Below, in pieces: positions 1-10,417 of a DNA stretch of 64,000 nucleotides. The stretch is from Sporosarcina limicola (GTDB lineage: Bacteria > Bacillota > Bacilli > Bacillales_A > Planococcaceae). The notes below the pieces were generated by a model that saw only the letters and a list, made by a program, of their open reading frames with translations, searched no databases and was not told the origin of the DNA. The position numbers were made by a program, and so were the translations under genes. Every line of letters starts with the position of its first letter. Position 1 is the first letter of the stretch. The stretch is from assembly GCF_014873855.1 (NCBI RefSeq), contig NZ_JADBEL010000002.1, positions 75,307 through 139,306 on the forward strand. Reading direction: 5' to 3'.

Positions 1-188
1 GCTTTGGCCTGGACGAGACTGGCCTCCACCTTGTGCCGGACGCGCTGCTGGACGGTTAGCTGATTGTCCTGATGTGCTTTGGCCTGGACGAGACTGGCCT
101 CCGCCTTGTGCCGGACGCGCTGCTGGACGGTTAGCTGATTGTCCTGATGTGCTTTGGCCTGGACGAGACTGACCTCCGCTTTGTGCTG
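1..188 (-). repeat. In-frame 75-bp tandem repeats in the infB linker
   Basis: Units begin at 1, 76 and 151. The first two are 75 bp each and differ at a single base (28 versus 103), a synonymous Gly codon change. The third unit keeps the pattern for about 37 bp and then diverges. Each unit encodes 25 residues rich in Gln, Arg, Pro, Ala, Gly and Ser, so copy-number change keeps the frame. The array runs off the left edge of the window. Confidence 0.9.
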
Positions 189-507
189 GTCGGGATTGAC
201 CACCTTGTGCCGGTCTTGCTGATGGACGTGCAGCTGATTGTCCACCTGTCGTACCTTGTGTACTTTGTGCTGGACGGTTTTGACCTGCTTTTTGAGTAGC
301 ATCCGATTTCGGTGCAGGATTTACTTTTGGTGCATTTGACTCTTTTTTATAATCGCTGAATTTATTATCCAATTTAGAAACAACTTCCTTATCTATTGTG
401 GACATATGATTTGTCACACTCACATTTATCTTACTAAGCTCATCGATGACTTCTTTACTTGATTTATTCACACGTTTTGCGTATTCATGTACACGTATTT
501 TCGTCAT
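1..507 (-). CDS. infB: Translation initiation factor IF-2, N-terminal part (3' end outside window)
   Basis: IF-2 is the GTPase that brings initiator fMet-tRNA to the 30S subunit. Only the first 169 codons are present and the frame stays open at base 1. The N-terminus (MTKIRVHEYAKRVNKSSKEV, then IDELSKINVSVTNHMSTID) is the IF2_N helical domain typical of Bacillales. From about residue 75 it becomes a Gln/Arg/Pro/Gly/Ser-rich linker containing 25-residue tandem repeats. The G domain lies beyond the window. The start ATG (505-507) lies inside the end of ylxQ, a 23-nt overlap, as the last gene of the rimP-nusA operon. The length of the repeat tract cannot be judged here. Confidence 0.93.
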   Translation of the reverse strand, partial: MTKIRVHEYAKRVNKSSKEVIDELSKINVSVTNHMSTIDKEVVSKLDNKFSDYKKESNAPKVNPAPKSDATQKAGQNRPAQSTQGTTGGQSAARPSARPAQGGQSRPAQSGGQSRPGQSTSGQSANRPAARPAQGGGQSRPGQSTSGQSANRPAARPAQGGGQSRPGQS

Positions 508-835
508 TAGCCCACCCCCGATTATATTCGTTGAGGAGCCCAGACACTTTTTTGGCAAAGCCAGCGTCCGTTAGCGCGAGTACGACCCGCGACTCTTTAC
601 CGATTGCATGCCCAATGTCTTCACGATTTCCGAAAACATGCTTCTCAACGTTGTAAGACGTACATTTATCGTCCAATTTCTTCAATGTGTTGTTAGATGC
701 ATCTTCTGAAACAATCACAAGATGCGCTTTACCAGAACGGATTTCACGTATAACGAGTTCTTCACCTGTGATGATCATCCTTGCGCGTGTAGCCATGCCA
801 AGCATTTGATAGATCTGTTTCGTCGGATCTATCAT
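485..835 (-). CDS. ylxQ: YlxQ, L7Ae-family ribosomal/RNA-binding protein
   Basis: A 116-residue protein of the L7Ae/L30e/S12e/Gadd45 fold, as found in the nusA-infB operon of Bacilli; it probably binds kink-turn-like RNA. Family features are the N-terminal GMATRARMIITGEE helix, the HLVIVSEDASNNTLKKL strand-helix and the GxxREDIGHAIGKESRVVLALTDAGFAKK segment. The cellular role of YlxQ is not firmly known. The start overlaps the rnpM stop by 4 nt (ATGA) and has a GGGAGG SD about 7 nt upstream, so translation is probably coupled. It is slightly longer than the roughly 100-residue B. subtilis protein because of a polar C-terminal tail. Confidence 0.9.
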   Translation of the reverse strand: MIDPTKQIYQMLGMATRARMIITGEELVIREIRSGKAHLVIVSEDASNNTLKKLDDKCTSYNVEKHVFGNREDIGHAIGKESRVVLALTDAGFAKKVSGLLNEYNRGWANDENTCT

Positions 836-1110
836 TTCAAAGCCTCCCGGCGGATTGCATGAAGTAGATCATCGAATACCTGTTCAGGCACGGCCGTTCC
901 AAGTTGACTTTCAATCGAACGATTTCGACGCGCGGATTCGACTGCTTCTTCGGATTTTGACACATATGTCCCGCGGCCAGATTTCTTGCCTGTGAGATCC
1001 ACTGAAACTTCCCCTTCTTTCGGACGGACGATGCGTATCATTTCCTTCTTTGGAAACATCTTGCCTGTCGACGCGCATTTACGTAAAGGAATTTTTTTCA
1101 TGTTTGTCAT
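832..1110 (-). CDS. rnpM: YlxR/RnpM, RNase P modulator family
   Basis: A 92-residue small basic RNA-binding protein of the YlxR (DUF448) family, reported in B. subtilis to bind RNase P RNA and modulate its activity. The signature is visible: RKCASTGKMFPKKEMIRIVR near the N-terminus, then GRGTYVSKSEEAV. The start at 1110 has a strong GGAGAGAGG SD 9-10 nt upstream; a second Met at residue 4 is possible. It lies 19 nt downstream of nusA and overlaps ylxQ by 4 nt. Confidence 0.92.
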   Translation of the reverse strand: MTNMKKIPLRKCASTGKMFPKKEMIRIVRPKEGEVSVDLTGKKSGRGTYVSKSEEAVESARRNRSIESQLGTAVPEQVFDDLLHAIRREALK

Positions 1111-1129
1111 GTGTGGTCATCCTCTCTCC

Positions 1130-2317
1130 TCAGTCTTCGTCGCTTGAATACAAATCGATTGATTCGATTTCTATATCCTTTGTCACTTCATCCTCAATAT
1201 AATACGGATCGTCATTTTGTGTAGTTTCTTCAATAATATCTTCTTCGGCAGCCTCATTGAATACAGGAGGATAGATTCCGAGTTCCCGTGCATCCGTTTC
1301 ACTCTTGATGTCTATTTTCCAACCGGTCAACTTAGCAGCTAGTCTTGCATTCTGTCCTCGTTTTCCGATGGCAAGCGATAATTGATAATCAGGTACGACA
1401 ACCGTTGTCGATCGTTCGTCATCATTCACTCGGACATCGATTACTTTGGATGGGCTTAACGCGTTTGCTACGAAAATAACCGGATCCTCAGACCACTCCA
1501 CGATATCAATCTTTTCACCATTCAGTTCATTGGTAATCGATTGCACACGAGAACCTCTTGCGCCTACACATGAACCAACCGGATCGACGGCATCATTATT
1601 CGTATGAACTGAAATTTTTGAACGGTCTCCTGCTTCGCGTGCGATAGATTTAATCTCTACGATGCCTTCAAAGATTTCAGGTACTTCCATCTCAAACAAT
1701 CTACGTAGAAGGCCAGGATGTGTTCGCGATACGAATACTTGTGGGCCGCGTGATGTTCGTTCAACTTTTGTAATATAAACTTTAATGCGATCATGCGGCT
1801 TAAACGATTCGGTCGAAATCTGCTCACCTATTGGCAATACAGCTTCGACTTTCCCAAGACCTACATACAAGTTGCGTGGATCGAGTCGTTCAACAATACC
1901 GTTAACGATATCATCTTCCTTGTCGACATACTCCTCATAGATAATGCCACGTTCCGCTTCCCGAACTCGTTGTGTGACGACTTGTTTTGCAGTCTGCGCC
2001 GCGATACGACCGAAATCACGTGGTGTTACTTCTTCTTCCACGATATCCTCAAGTTCGTAAGAAGGATTAACTTTGTGCGCATCTTCAAGCGAGATTTGTA
2101 ATCGATCATCCTCGACTTCTTCTACGACATCTTTACGGGAATATACTTTCATCGTCCCCTTATCAAGATTCAAATCAACCCGCACGTTTTGTGCCTGATT
2201 GAAGTTACGTTTATAAGCGGTTATAAGTGCCACTTCGATTGCTTCTACCAATACGTCCCTTGAAATGCCTTTCTGCTTTTCGAGGGCAGTCAATGCATCG
2301 AGTAGATCACTACTCAT
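1130..2317 (-). CDS. nusA: Transcription termination/antitermination factor NusA
   Basis: NusA binds RNA polymerase near the RNA exit channel and promotes pausing and intrinsic termination. The order is an N-terminal RNAP-binding domain (about 1-125), S1 (about 135-200), then two KH domains. The S1/KH region includes [20 protein letters not shown] and [16 protein letters not shown]; the second KH contains [18 protein letters not shown]. An acidic tail follows. As usual in Gram-positives, the proteobacterial acidic repeat domains are absent. The longest frame starts at 2338, but the AGGAG SD at 2326-2330 fits the ATG at 2317, which also matches the family N-terminus MSSxLLDAL; this gives 395 residues. 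Confidence 0.96.
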   Translation of the reverse strand: MSSDLLDALTALEKQKGISRDVLVEAIEVALITAYKRNFNQAQNVRVDLNLDKGTMKVYSRKDVVEEVEDDRLQISLEDAHKVNPSYELEDIVEEEVTPRDFGRIAAQTAKQVVTQRVREAERGIIYEEYVDKEDDIVNGIVERLDPRNLYVGLGKVEAVLPIGEQISTESFKPHDRIKVYITKVERTSRGPQVFVSRTHPGLLRRLFEMEVPEIFEGIVEIKSIAREAGDRSKISVHTNNDAVDPVGSCVGARGSRVQSITNELNGEKIDIVEWSEDPVIFVANALSPSKVIDVRVNDDERSTTVVVPDYQLSLAIGKRGQNARLAAKLTGWKIDIKSETDARELGIYPPVFNEAAEEDIIEETTQNDDPYYIEDEVTKDIEIESIDLYSSDED

Positions 2318-2338
2318 TTTCATCACTCCTACAGTCAA

Positions 2339-2815
2339 TTATGCGGAAAAATCGATGGCCAATCTGGCAAGTGCGATTTTTTCCTTGTCAATACTTACAG
2401 TCACTTTCCTTGTCTTGATGCGTATTTCGACTTCTGCGGTTTCAGGACCATAAGTTAGTAAGTAGCCTTCGAATTCCTTCATGCCATCGATCGCTTCATA
2501 GGTCTTAATAAATACGAACTGACCGATTGCTTTTTGGAAGTCTTCTTCCTTTTTCAATGGTCGCTCTGCCCCTGGTGAAGATACTTCAAGGAAGTAATTT
2601 TGTGTAATTGGATCGGTACGGTCGAGTTCTTCACTTAGTTTTTCACTTACTTGTGCACATTGATCAATGTCGATATTTCCATCAGGGTTGTCAATATACA
2701 CGCGCAAAAACCAGTCTTTTCCTTCTTTTACAAATTCCAAATCGACTAGCTCTAATCCCAAGTCATTTACGATTGACGTTGCAAGCTGCTCAATTTCCTC
2801 CGTAATTTTACTCAT
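2339..2815 (-). CDS. rimP: Ribosome maturation factor RimP
   Basis: RimP (YlxS) binds the 30S precursor and assists assembly around S12. It is 158 residues. The N-terminal alpha-beta domain contains [20 protein letters not shown] and the [16 protein letters not shown] segment; the [19 protein letters not shown] motif is diagnostic, and an SH3-like C-terminal domain follows. The start has a GGGAGGGA SD about 5 nt upstream. It is the first gene of the rimP-nusA-rnpM-ylxQ-infB operon and is preceded by a promoter and a terminator hairpin that may act as an attenuator. Confidence 0.96.
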   Translation of the reverse strand: MSKITEEIEQLATSIVNDLGLELVDLEFVKEGKDWFLRVYIDNPDGNIDIDQCAQVSEKLSEELDRTDPITQNYFLEVSSPGAERPLKKEEDFQKAIGQFVFIKTYEAIDGMKEFEGYLLTYGPETAEVEIRIKTRKVTVSIDKEKIALARLAIDFSA

Positions 2816-2860
2816 CTTGTCCCTCCCAACAACTATCTAAAAAGCGCTTAGAACAACAGA

Positions 2861-2886
2861 AAAGAGCGGGAATTCCCACTCTTTTT
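2861..2886 (-). terminator. Intrinsic terminator between polC and rimP, probable leader attenuator
   Basis: On the minus strand AAAGAGTGGG and CCCGCTCTTT form a 10-bp stem (one G-U pair) with an AATT loop, followed by a short interrupted U tract (UUUU, then CUGUUGUU). It lies about 65 nt after the polC stop. It also lies roughly 25-50 nt downstream of the predicted start site of the rimP promoter, so it can act as a leader attenuator as well as ending polC transcripts. Confidence 0.75.
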
Positions 2887-2914
2887 GCGCAAGACTATTA
2901 CAAAAGTTATTCCA

Positions 2915-2943
2915 ATCATACCATACGAAGATAGCGGGTGCAA
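2915..2943 (-). promoter_or_regulatory. SigA-type promoter for rimP-nusA-infB
   Basis: On the minus strand TTGCAC (2938-2943) is separated by exactly 17 nt from TATGAT (2915-2920), starting 8 bp past the polC stop. Predicted transcripts begin near 2908 and run through the hairpin at 2861-2886 before rimP. The call rests on consensus match and position only. Confidence 0.6.
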
Positions 2944-2950
2944 CAATGTC

Positions 2951-5900
2951 TTAGAAGAGAGAAAGCTGATTCGCTTCCGGCATGCCTTCTAGGCAACCTA
3001 ACGTATCCAAGTACTCGACTACTGTCTTGGAGACACGCCCCCGTTGCTGTAAGTCCTCTTTCGAAAGAAACTCTCCATCCTTCCTCGCTTCAACAACCGC
3101 TTTCGCAACATTTGCTCCAAGTGACGGTATCGAATTAAACGGTGGCAAGAGGGAATTCCCTTCAATGATAAATTCCGAGGCATCTGATTTGTATAGATCT
3201 GGTTTCGCAAATGAAAAGCCCCGTTCGCACATCTCCAATGCAATCTCAAGCACCGTTAGTAAACTTTTCTCTTTCGGCGTTGCATCAAGCCCTTTTGCAT
3301 TAATTTCTTTAACTTGTGCCCGAATCGAAGCCGATCCTTTCGTCATCGACAATAGATCGTAATCAGTTGCTCGTACTGTGAAATAAGCTGCATAATACAA
3401 AATCGGATGATGTACTTTAAAATATGCAATACGAAGTGCCATCAGAACATAAGCAGCGGCATGCGCTTTCGGGAACATGTATTTAATCTTTTTACAAGAT
3501 TCAATGTACCAATTCGGCACACCCTGCGTTTTCATCTCCGCCTCGAATTCCGGTGAAAGACCTTTCCCCTTACGAACGGACTCCATGATTTTAAAGGCCA
3601 TCGATGGTTCTAATCCTTGATAAATCAAGTACACCATGATGTCATCGCGACAACCGATAACGTCTGACAGTACACATGTTTTATTCTGAATCAATTCCTG
3701 TGCGTTACCTAGCCAAACGTCCGTCCCATGAGATAATCCCGAAATCTGAATCAGTTCTGAAAACGTCGCTGGTTTGGTCTCTTCAAGCATCTGACGAACG
3801 AATCGGGTACCAAACTCTGGCACGCCAAGTGTCCCGGTTTTACAACCAATCTGTTCTTCCGTGACACCAAGTGAAGTAGTCCCACTGAATAGTTTCATGA
3901 CTCCTTCATCATCTGGAGGAATGGTTAACGGATCAATTCCCGAAAGATCTTGCAACATTTTTATCATCGTCGGGTCGTCATGCCCAAGAATATCGAGTTT
4001 CAACAAATTATTATCGATAGAATGAAAGTCAAAATGGGTAGTCTTCCAGCTTGAATTCGTGTCATCTGCCGGGAATTGAATTGGCGTAAAATCGAATATC
4101 TCCATTGTATCTGGTACAACGATAATACCGCCGGGATGTTGCCCCGTATTCCGCTTGACGCCGGAGCAACCTTGCACGAGTCTGTCAATTTCCGCTCCAC
4201 GAAGGTTCAAGCCATTATCGTTCATATAACCACGTACATAGCCGTAAGCCGTTTTTTCCGCAACTGTTCCGATAGTCCCTGCCCGGAAGACGTACTCTTC
4301 CCCAAACAGTTCTTTTGTGTAATTATGCGCATGCCCCTGGTATTCTCCACTGAAATTCAAATCGATATCCGGTACTTTATCCCCTTTAAAACCAAGAAAT
4401 GTTTCAAACGGGATATCTTGACCATCTTTTTTAAACATCGTCTCGCAAGAAGGACACGCTTTATCGGGAAGGTCATAACCTGAACTTACTGAGCCATCAG
4501 TAAAGAACTCGACATTTTTACAGGATGGACAGATGTAATGCGGCGGTAATGGATTCACTTCGGTGATTTCCATCATCGTCGCAACGAGAGATGATCCAAC
4601 TGACCCCCGCGAGCCAACAAGATAACCATCATCAAGCGATCTCTTAACTAATTTATGGGAGATGAGATAGATAACCGCAAATCCGTGACCAATTATCGAT
4701 TTCAATTCTTTATCGATTCGCGCTTCAATTAGTTCCGGCAACGTTTCACCATAGATTGCATGAGCCATAGAATATGTCAATTCACGTACTTCATCTTCTG
4801 CTCCTTCAATCTTCGGTGTATAAAGTTCATCCTTAATTGGTTTCACATCGCCGATTCTATCAAGAATTTTCCGTGGATTGTCAATGACGATTTCCTCCGC
4901 GACTTGTTCACCCAGAAACGAAAACTCTTCCAACATTTCATCTGTCGTCCTGAAATGGACTGCGGGCAAAGCATGTCTGTTCATCGGGTTGGCCCCGCCT
5001 TGCGATCTAACAAGAACTTCCCGGAACTTGGCGTCCGTCTCATCGATGTAATGGACATTACCTGTCGCACACACTGGAAGTCCGACTTTTTTCCCAAGCT
5101 TAATCATTTTCCGCATGATGTCTTCCATATTCCATTCATCGCGAATCAATTCAAGTTCTACGAGATGTGAATAGACTGGTTTCGGATGCACCTCAAGGTA
5201 GTCATAGAACTTCGCGATTTCCTCAACCTCTTCAAGCGACTTCTGCATCAGCCCTTCAAATACTTCGCCTTTATCACACCCAGAACCGACTAAAAGACCT
5301 TTCCGATGTTTGATAAGTAAGGACCTTGGAATCCGTGGTACGCGGTAGAAATAATTCATATGGGAATAGGAAACGAGTTTGAATAAGTTTTTTAACCCTT
5401 CGTCATCGGTCACAAGAAGCGTGCAATGGGATGGACGGGAACGTTTATAGGCATCTCCTTCCCCAATATGCGTATTGAAATCATCCAAGTATTCGATACC
5501 CTTCTCTTCTGCTTCTTTCATGAGACGCAAGAATAGATGGGCAGTTGCTTCGGTGTCATAGATGGCGCGATGATGCTGGGTCAGTTCGATATTATACTTT
5601 TTCGCCAGTGTATTCAGTCTGTGATTGCGCATCTCTGGATGAATTAATCGAGCCAATTCGAGCGTGTCGATAACTGGATATGCGGCTACAGTTAGCCCCG
5701 ACTTTTTAGCCGATTCGTAAAAGAACCCCATATCAAATTTTGCATTATGGGCGACGAGTATCGAATCTCCGATAAATTCATCGAACTGCTTGATGACTTC
5801 CGCAACTTCAGGGGCATCTTTTACCATATCGTCCGTTATACCTGTCAGCTTTGTCGTTGTGGAAGACAATGGATGATGCGGATTAGCGAAACGTTCAAAT

Positions 5901-7261
5901 GTCTCAATGATTTCACCATTCTTTAGTCTGACTGCAGCAAGCTCAATAATTGTGTCATAAACAGCTGAAAGTCCTGTTGTCTCAACGTCGAACACGACAT
6001 ATGTAACATTCTCAAGTTTCAGATGCTGTTCATCATAAACAATCGGTACACCATCATCGACCAAGTTCGCTTCCAGACCGAAAATCACCTTAATATCGTT
6101 CTTCTTCCCAGCTGAAAACGCTTCTGGAAACGATTGGACATTCGAGTGATCTGTAATCGCGATTGCAGGATGACCCCATTTCGCTGCTTGTTCGACAAGT
6201 GCAGATGCGGATACCAAACCATCCATCTGACTCATTGTCGTATGGGCATGAAGCTCGATTCGTTTCCTATCCTCGGGTGCTTTGTCTTTCCGTATGACGG
6301 GTGTGACTTCCATAATATCCTGTGCCATCATGATTAAGTCACGGACGAATGTATCGTTCTGAATTCCACCGCGTGCTCGGATCCATGCCCCTTTTTTCAA
6401 CATTCTCATCATTTCGGCATCTTCATTATCACGGGAAAACATTTTCACAAGAATTGAATCCGTATAGTCGGTCACTTTCAACGTAAGTAATGAACGGCCA
6501 CTACGTAATTCCCGTACTTCTGTATCGAACACAAATCCTTCTATCGTCACGCGGCGCTCTTCATCTTGAATATGCTGAATTTCCAATAACGGTTCATCCT
6601 GCCTGATGGGAGTTCCAAGTCGGAACGGGCCGGTTATATTGCCATTTTCTTTTTTATTGGTTTCGCGTTGCATCATATCAGCAAGTGCTTTTTGCCCCAG
6701 CGCATCTTCCTCTGCCTTACGTTGTACTAAAAATGCTTTTTGCGCATCTACTGCGCCATTATCCTCTTCGGTGATTTTGAAATCGACAATCGGCCTTGCT
6801 AAACCGAATGTTGTATAGACCTCTGAAATCTGGCTCGCGTATTTACTTTTCAACGTTTGTAGCTCCATGTCATTCATGCAAAGAAGCGTCATTTTGCCCC
6901 CTGTCATGACAGGTTTTTGGCTCATCAACCGATCCCTAATTGGCGGCGACATCACACTCATCTCTTCGATGACGATTGGCCAGTAGTCAATGAGTAGCTG
7001 ATCATCAACTTCCTCGGCGTTATGCGTGATTTGCAAACGAACCGTTGCGATTGCTGAAAAAGCTTCGTTTATGCGGCCAGAGAAATATTTATATATTTCA
7101 ATAGGTAATGGTTGTTTGAGTGTCAAATTGAATTGCCACACACGTGATTTTTTATGGATATTAACGCGATTCAGTTCCGCCTGCTCAAAGTGAATCGCGA
7201 ATTGGTCATCTGTCATTCCAATTTGCTGTAATAGTACATACAGTTTGTTGTTGGCCTCCAT
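2951..7261 (-). CDS. polC: DNA polymerase III alpha subunit, PolC type
   Basis: The main replicative polymerase of Firmicutes, with built-in proofreading. It is 1436 residues, essentially the B. subtilis length (1437). Visible in order: N-terminal domains, an OB fold from about 235 ([20 protein letters not shown]), the PHP domain ([13 protein letters not shown] about 337), an inserted DEDDh exonuclease ([10 protein letters not shown] about 427, [19 protein letters not shown] about 565) and the rest of PHP. A zinc site with paired CPSC motifs (about 912 and 937) precedes the polymerase acidic motif [16 protein letters not shown] (about 967). The C-terminus is NQLSLF, a plausible clamp-binding end. 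No disruption is seen. Confidence 0.98.
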   Translation of the reverse strand: MEANNKLYVLLQQIGMTDDQFAIHFEQAELNRVNIHKKSRVWQFNLTLKQPLPIEIYKYFSGRINEAFSAIATVRLQITHNAEEVDDQLLIDYWPIVIEEMSVMSPPIRDRLMSQKPVMTGGKMTLLCMNDMELQTLKSKYASQISEVYTTFGLARPIVDFKITEEDNGAVDAQKAFLVQRKAEEDALGQKALADMMQRETNKKENGNITGPFRLGTPIRQDEPLLEIQHIQDEERRVTIEGFVFDTEVRELRSGRSLLTLKVTDYTDSILVKMFSRDNEDAEMMRMLKKGAWIRARGGIQNDTFVRDLIMMAQDIMEVTPVIRKDKAPEDRKRIELHAHTTMSQMDGLVSASALVEQAAKWGHPAIAITDHSNVQSFPEAFSAGKKNDIKVIFGLEANLVDDGVPIVYDEQHLKLENVTYVVFDVETTGLSAVYDTIIELAAVRLKNGEIIETFERFANPHHPLSSTTTKLTGITDDMVKDAPEVAEVIKQFDEFIGDSILVAHNAKFDMGFFYESAKKSGLTVAAYPVIDTLELARLIHPEMRNHRLNTLAKKYNIELTQHHRAIYDTEATAHLFLRLMKEAEEKGIEYLDDFNTHIGEGDAYKRSRPSHCTLLVTDDEGLKNLFKLVSYSHMNYFYRVPRIPRSLLIKHRKGLLVGSGCDKGEVFEGLMQKSLEEVEEIAKFYDYLEVHPKPVYSHLVELELIRDEWNMEDIMRKMIKLGKKVGLPVCATGNVHYIDETDAKFREVLVRSQGGANPMNRHALPAVHFRTTDEMLEEFSFLGEQVAEEIVIDNPRKILDRIGDVKPIKDELYTPKIEGAEDEVRELTYSMAHAIYGETLPELIEARIDKELKSIIGHGFAVIYLISHKLVKRSLDDGYLVGSRGSVGSSLVATMMEITEVNPLPPHYICPSCKNVEFFTDGSVSSGYDLPDKACPSCETMFKKDGQDIPFETFLGFKGDKVPDIDLNFSGEYQGHAHNYTKELFGEEYVFRAGTIGTVAEKTAYGYVRGYMNDNGLNLRGAEIDRLVQGCSGVKRNTGQHPGGIIVVPDTMEIFDFTPIQFPADDTNSSWKTTHFDFHSIDNNLLKLDILGHDDPTMIKMLQDLSGIDPLTIPPDDEGVMKLFSGTTSLGVTEEQIGCKTGTLGVPEFGTRFVRQMLEETKPATFSELIQISGLSHGTDVWLGNAQELIQNKTCVLSDVIGCRDDIMVYLIYQGLEPSMAFKIMESVRKGKGLSPEFEAEMKTQGVPNWYIESCKKIKYMFPKAHAAAYVLMALRIAYFKVHHPILYYAAYFTVRATDYDLLSMTKGSASIRAQVKEINAKGLDATPKEKSLLTVLEIALEMCERGFSFAKPDLYKSDASEFIIEGNSLLPPFNSIPSLGANVAKAVVEARKDGEFLSKEDLQQRGRVSKTVVEYLDTLGCLEGMPEANQLSLF

Positions 7262-7293
7262 CTACCGTCCCACCTTTCTTTTGCAGTGAAAAA

Positions 7294-7327
7294 GAAGGGA
7301 AGTACCGATTTAGACGGCCTTCCCTTC
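7294..7327 (-). terminator. Intrinsic terminator after proS
   Basis: On the minus strand GAAGGGAAG pairs perfectly with CTTCCCTTC (9 bp), with a smaller GCCG/CGGT stem inside, followed by TTTTTC. It lies 7 nt past the proS stop and before polC, so polC is probably expressed partly by readthrough or from an unrecognised promoter. Confidence 0.8.
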
Positions 7328-7334
7328 CTGCTCG

Positions 7335-9041
7335 TTATTCCATTCCGAAAAATGCTTGCAACTTTTCAGTGAGTTCCTCTTTTTGCCATTCCGTAGATTC
7401 CCCGGTCTGTCTGAACTTCACTTCTACGATGCCCTCAGAAGCTTTTTTCCCAACTGTAATACGTACCGGCAATCCAATTAGATCCGAATCGGCGAATTTC
7501 ACACCCGCACGCTCAGGTCTATCATCATAGAGTACGTCATATCTGTACGATTTTAGGATGTTATATAGCTCTTCAGCCAATGCGTTTTGACTTTCATCCT
7601 TGGTGTTAATGGCAATAAGATGGACATCGTATGGCGCTAATTTTTTTGGCCATTTCAAGCCATTCTCATCATTGAACTGTTCCGCAACCGTAGCAAGAAT
7701 TCGTGAAACTCCGATTCCATAGCACCCCATGATGAACGGCTTTGCTTTACCGTTTTCATCAAGAAACGTCGCATCCATCGCTGTGCTATACGTTGTCAAG
7801 AGTTTGAATATATGACCCACTTCAATTCCTTTGGCAAACTTAATCGTACCTTTGCCGTCCGGAGAAGTATCCCCTTCTTGAACGAAGCGTAGATCTTCAT
7901 AACGATCCACCGCAAAATCTCGTTCCGGATTAACATTCGTTATATGGAACCCGTCTTCGTTCGCACCGCAAACACCGTTTACGATGGACGCGATTGCATG
8001 ATCCGCAATCACTTTTAGATCGACCGGTAATTTAACAGGTCCAATTGAACCGACTCGACATGAGAGAAGTTCCAAGACGTCCGCTTCATGAGCAAATTCC
8101 ACAACCGTTGCACCTAGTGCATTTTTAAGTTTGATGTCATTGATTTCATGATCGCCACGAGCAAGAACGACAATAAGTTTATCATCCGCTTTGAAGATAA
8201 GCGTCTTGACAATTCGACTTGCATCGACTTCAAGGAATGATGCAACATCGTCAATGGTTTTCTGGTTAGGCGTCTCGATTTTCTCCATTTTCTTCAATGG
8301 CTCGGACAATTTTTCATAGGCTACATTCACTTCAGCCATTTCGATATTCGCCGCATAGCTAGACGAATCACTGTAAGCAATCGTATCCTCGCCTATGTCG
8401 GACAATGCCATGAACTCATGCGTTCCTGTTCCACCGATAGAGCCGCCATCCGCGATAACCGCTCGGAAATTCAGGCCAATTCTTGTAAAGATATTCATAT
8501 ATGCCCGCATCATGTCTTGGTATTTTTCTTCAAGACTTTCTTCCGTCGCGTGGAATGAATACGCATCTTTCATGATGAACTCACGGCCACGCAACAAACC
8601 GAATCGTGGACGTTGCTCATCGCGAAACTTCGTCTGAATTTGGTACATCGTTAACGGCAATTTCTTATATGATTTCACTTCGTCACGGACGAGGGATGTA
8701 ATGACTTCCTCATGCGTTGCGCCAAGTGCAAATTCCCTGTTGTGGCGATCTTTCAAACGAAACAGTTCAGGACCATAGTTGTACCATCTTCCTGTTGCCT
8801 GCCATAGTTCCGCCTGTTGCATTGCAGGCATGAAGACCTCGACAGCTTCAATTGCATCCATTTCTTCTCGAATGATTATCTCTATTTTTTGTAACACTTT
8901 CTTACCCAAAGGCAGATAGGAATAGATTCCACTCGTGTTTTGACGAATGAATCCAGCACGTAGCAACAGTTGATGGGATTTAATCTCCGCATCAGAAGGC
9001 ACTTCACGCATGGTTGGGATGAATGATCGTGATTGTCTCAT
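7335..9041 (-). CDS. proS: Prolyl-tRNA synthetase (bacterial type, with editing insertion)
   Basis: A class II aminoacyl-tRNA synthetase that charges tRNA-Pro. Class II motif 1 lies in the first 100 residues ([23 protein letters not shown]); motif 2 is [26 protein letters not shown] (about 140-165) and motif 3 is [17 protein letters not shown] (about 435). The INS editing domain against mischarged Ala-tRNA lies between motifs 2 and 3, and a C-terminal anticodon-binding domain follows. The longest frame begins at 9077. An AGGTGG SD 8 nt from the ATG at 9041 and the family start MRQS support 568 residues, close to the 564 of B. subtilis. Confidence 0.97.
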   Translation of the reverse strand: MRQSRSFIPTMREVPSDAEIKSHQLLLRAGFIRQNTSGIYSYLPLGKKVLQKIEIIIREEMDAIEAVEVFMPAMQQAELWQATGRWYNYGPELFRLKDRHNREFALGATHEEVITSLVRDEVKSYKKLPLTMYQIQTKFRDEQRPRFGLLRGREFIMKDAYSFHATEESLEEKYQDMMRAYMNIFTRIGLNFRAVIADGGSIGGTGTHEFMALSDIGEDTIAYSDSSSYAANIEMAEVNVAYEKLSEPLKKMEKIETPNQKTIDDVASFLEVDASRIVKTLIFKADDKLIVVLARGDHEINDIKLKNALGATVVEFAHEADVLELLSCRVGSIGPVKLPVDLKVIADHAIASIVNGVCGANEDGFHITNVNPERDFAVDRYEDLRFVQEGDTSPDGKGTIKFAKGIEVGHIFKLLTTYSTAMDATFLDENGKAKPFIMGCYGIGVSRILATVAEQFNDENGLKWPKKLAPYDVHLIAINTKDESQNALAEELYNILKSYRYDVLYDDRPERAGVKFADSDLIGLPVRITVGKKASEGIVEVKFRQTGESTEWQKEELTEKLQAFFGME

Positions 9042-9110
9042 GTCGTTTTCCACCTCAACTAAAGTTTTAGAAATCATGTTTTACAATCCTAGGCGCTGCA
9101 ATTTTCTATT

Positions 9111-10382
9111 CTAAAAGAAGAATTGCTGGATATCATTCCATGTGACAACTAGCATAAGAACCATGAGAAGCATGATTCCAACAAAATGGACCATTCCTTC
9201 TTTTTGCTTGGAGACTGGCTTACCACGAATCGCTTCGATTAAGAAGAACAGCAATCTTCCCCCATCAAGTGCGGGCAATGGTAGCAAATTCATGATTCCC
9301 AGGTTGATGCTCAATATAGCAGCCCAGTTCATGAGACTGTAAATACCGAACTGTGCAACTTCTTCTGTCGCCTTGTAAATGCCGACCGGCCCAGATAATG
9401 CGTCAATCGAGAATTTACCCGTAACGAGCATTCCAAGCAATTCAAATATTCTCATAAACCAAGTATAGGTTTGCTCCGCACCAAATGCGACCGCCTTCAG
9501 CGGATTCTTTTCAACTGGACTCTCATAGACTACGCCTATTCGACCAAATTCCTTGCCCTTTTCTTTAACTGTGGCTGGAATAATTTCAAGCTTCACTCTT
9601 TCACCATTTCGATCTACTTCAAATTGAAGCGGCACCTCAGGATTATCCTGAATGACTTTAGAAAACTCCATCCACGTGCTTACAGGCTTTCCATCGACCA
9701 CTTTGATGTAGTCGCCTTCTTCCATACCAGCCATCTGCGCAGGACTACCCGCTTTTACTTCTGAAATAATTGGTTCGTTTGTTGGTTCGCTTATCGGTAC
9801 TCCTTGCAGAAGTCCAATCGCTAGGAAAATGAAGAATGCAAGGATGAAATTGAACAATGGACCCGCAAATATGGCCATCGCACGACTGCCAACAGATTTC
9901 GATTCAAATTGTCTATCATATGGAGCAATAAGTGTTTCCTGACCTTTTTCAAGAATAATTGCTTTTCTAGAGACGTTGTAGCGAACGAGTTGTCCCTCGT
10001 CGTCATAGCCTTCGATATACAATTCCTTTTCAAGATCCGAGGATTCCGTTTCCAAAAACAGCACGTCTGGATTCGCAACATTGCGGTTCAAGTAGATTTT
10101 CTCTACTTCACCAGACCTTCCAATTAGGAGACCTACACGATAGCCTGGCTGTAACTCGACTGTATCAAAGTCTTCACCAGCCATTCTGACATACCCGCCA
10201 AGCGGTAAAAGCCGAATCGTATATAATGTTTCGCCTTTCCTGATTGCAATTATTTTAGGACCGAATCCAATCGCAAATTCGCGCACCATAATCCCTGCCC
10301 TTTTAGCAAACAGGAAATGCCCAAATTCATGAAAAGCAACGAGTGTACCGAAAATGACTATAAACGCAATAACGGTTTCCAT
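9111..10382 (-). CDS. rseP: Site-2 protease RseP/RasP (regulated intramembrane proteolysis)
   Basis: A membrane zinc metalloprotease that cleaves transmembrane segments such as anti-sigma factors and signal-peptide remnants. It is 423 residues, like B. subtilis RasP. The zinc motif HEFGH is at 18-22 in the first membrane helix. A PDZ domain follows a central membrane segment (about 205-285), and the third zinc ligand lies in NLLPLPALDGGRLLF near 375. Hydrophobic segments at both ends are clear. It sits between dxr and proS, as in B. subtilis, where RasP acts on the SigW anti-sigma factor RsiW. Confidence 0.96.
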   Translation of the reverse strand: METVIAFIVIFGTLVAFHEFGHFLFAKRAGIMVREFAIGFGPKIIAIRKGETLYTIRLLPLGGYVRMAGEDFDTVELQPGYRVGLLIGRSGEVEKIYLNRNVANPDVLFLETESSDLEKELYIEGYDDEGQLVRYNVSRKAIILEKGQETLIAPYDRQFESKSVGSRAMAIFAGPLFNFILAFFIFLAIGLLQGVPISEPTNEPIISEVKAGSPAQMAGMEEGDYIKVVDGKPVSTWMEFSKVIQDNPEVPLQFEVDRNGERVKLEIIPATVKEKGKEFGRIGVVYESPVEKNPLKAVAFGAEQTYTWFMRIFELLGMLVTGKFSIDALSGPVGIYKATEEVAQFGIYSLMNWAAILSINLGIMNLLPLPALDGGRLLFFLIEAIRGKPVSKQKEGMVHFVGIMLLMVLMLVVTWNDIQQFFF

Positions 10383-10417
10383 ATAAAACCACCTTCACTG
10401 ACCATTTTGGTCCATTC

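Noticed and set aside
1..240. CRISPR-like or minisatellite array at the left edge
   Set aside because: Units are contiguous, in frame with infB and have no unique spacers; they encode the IF-2 linker.
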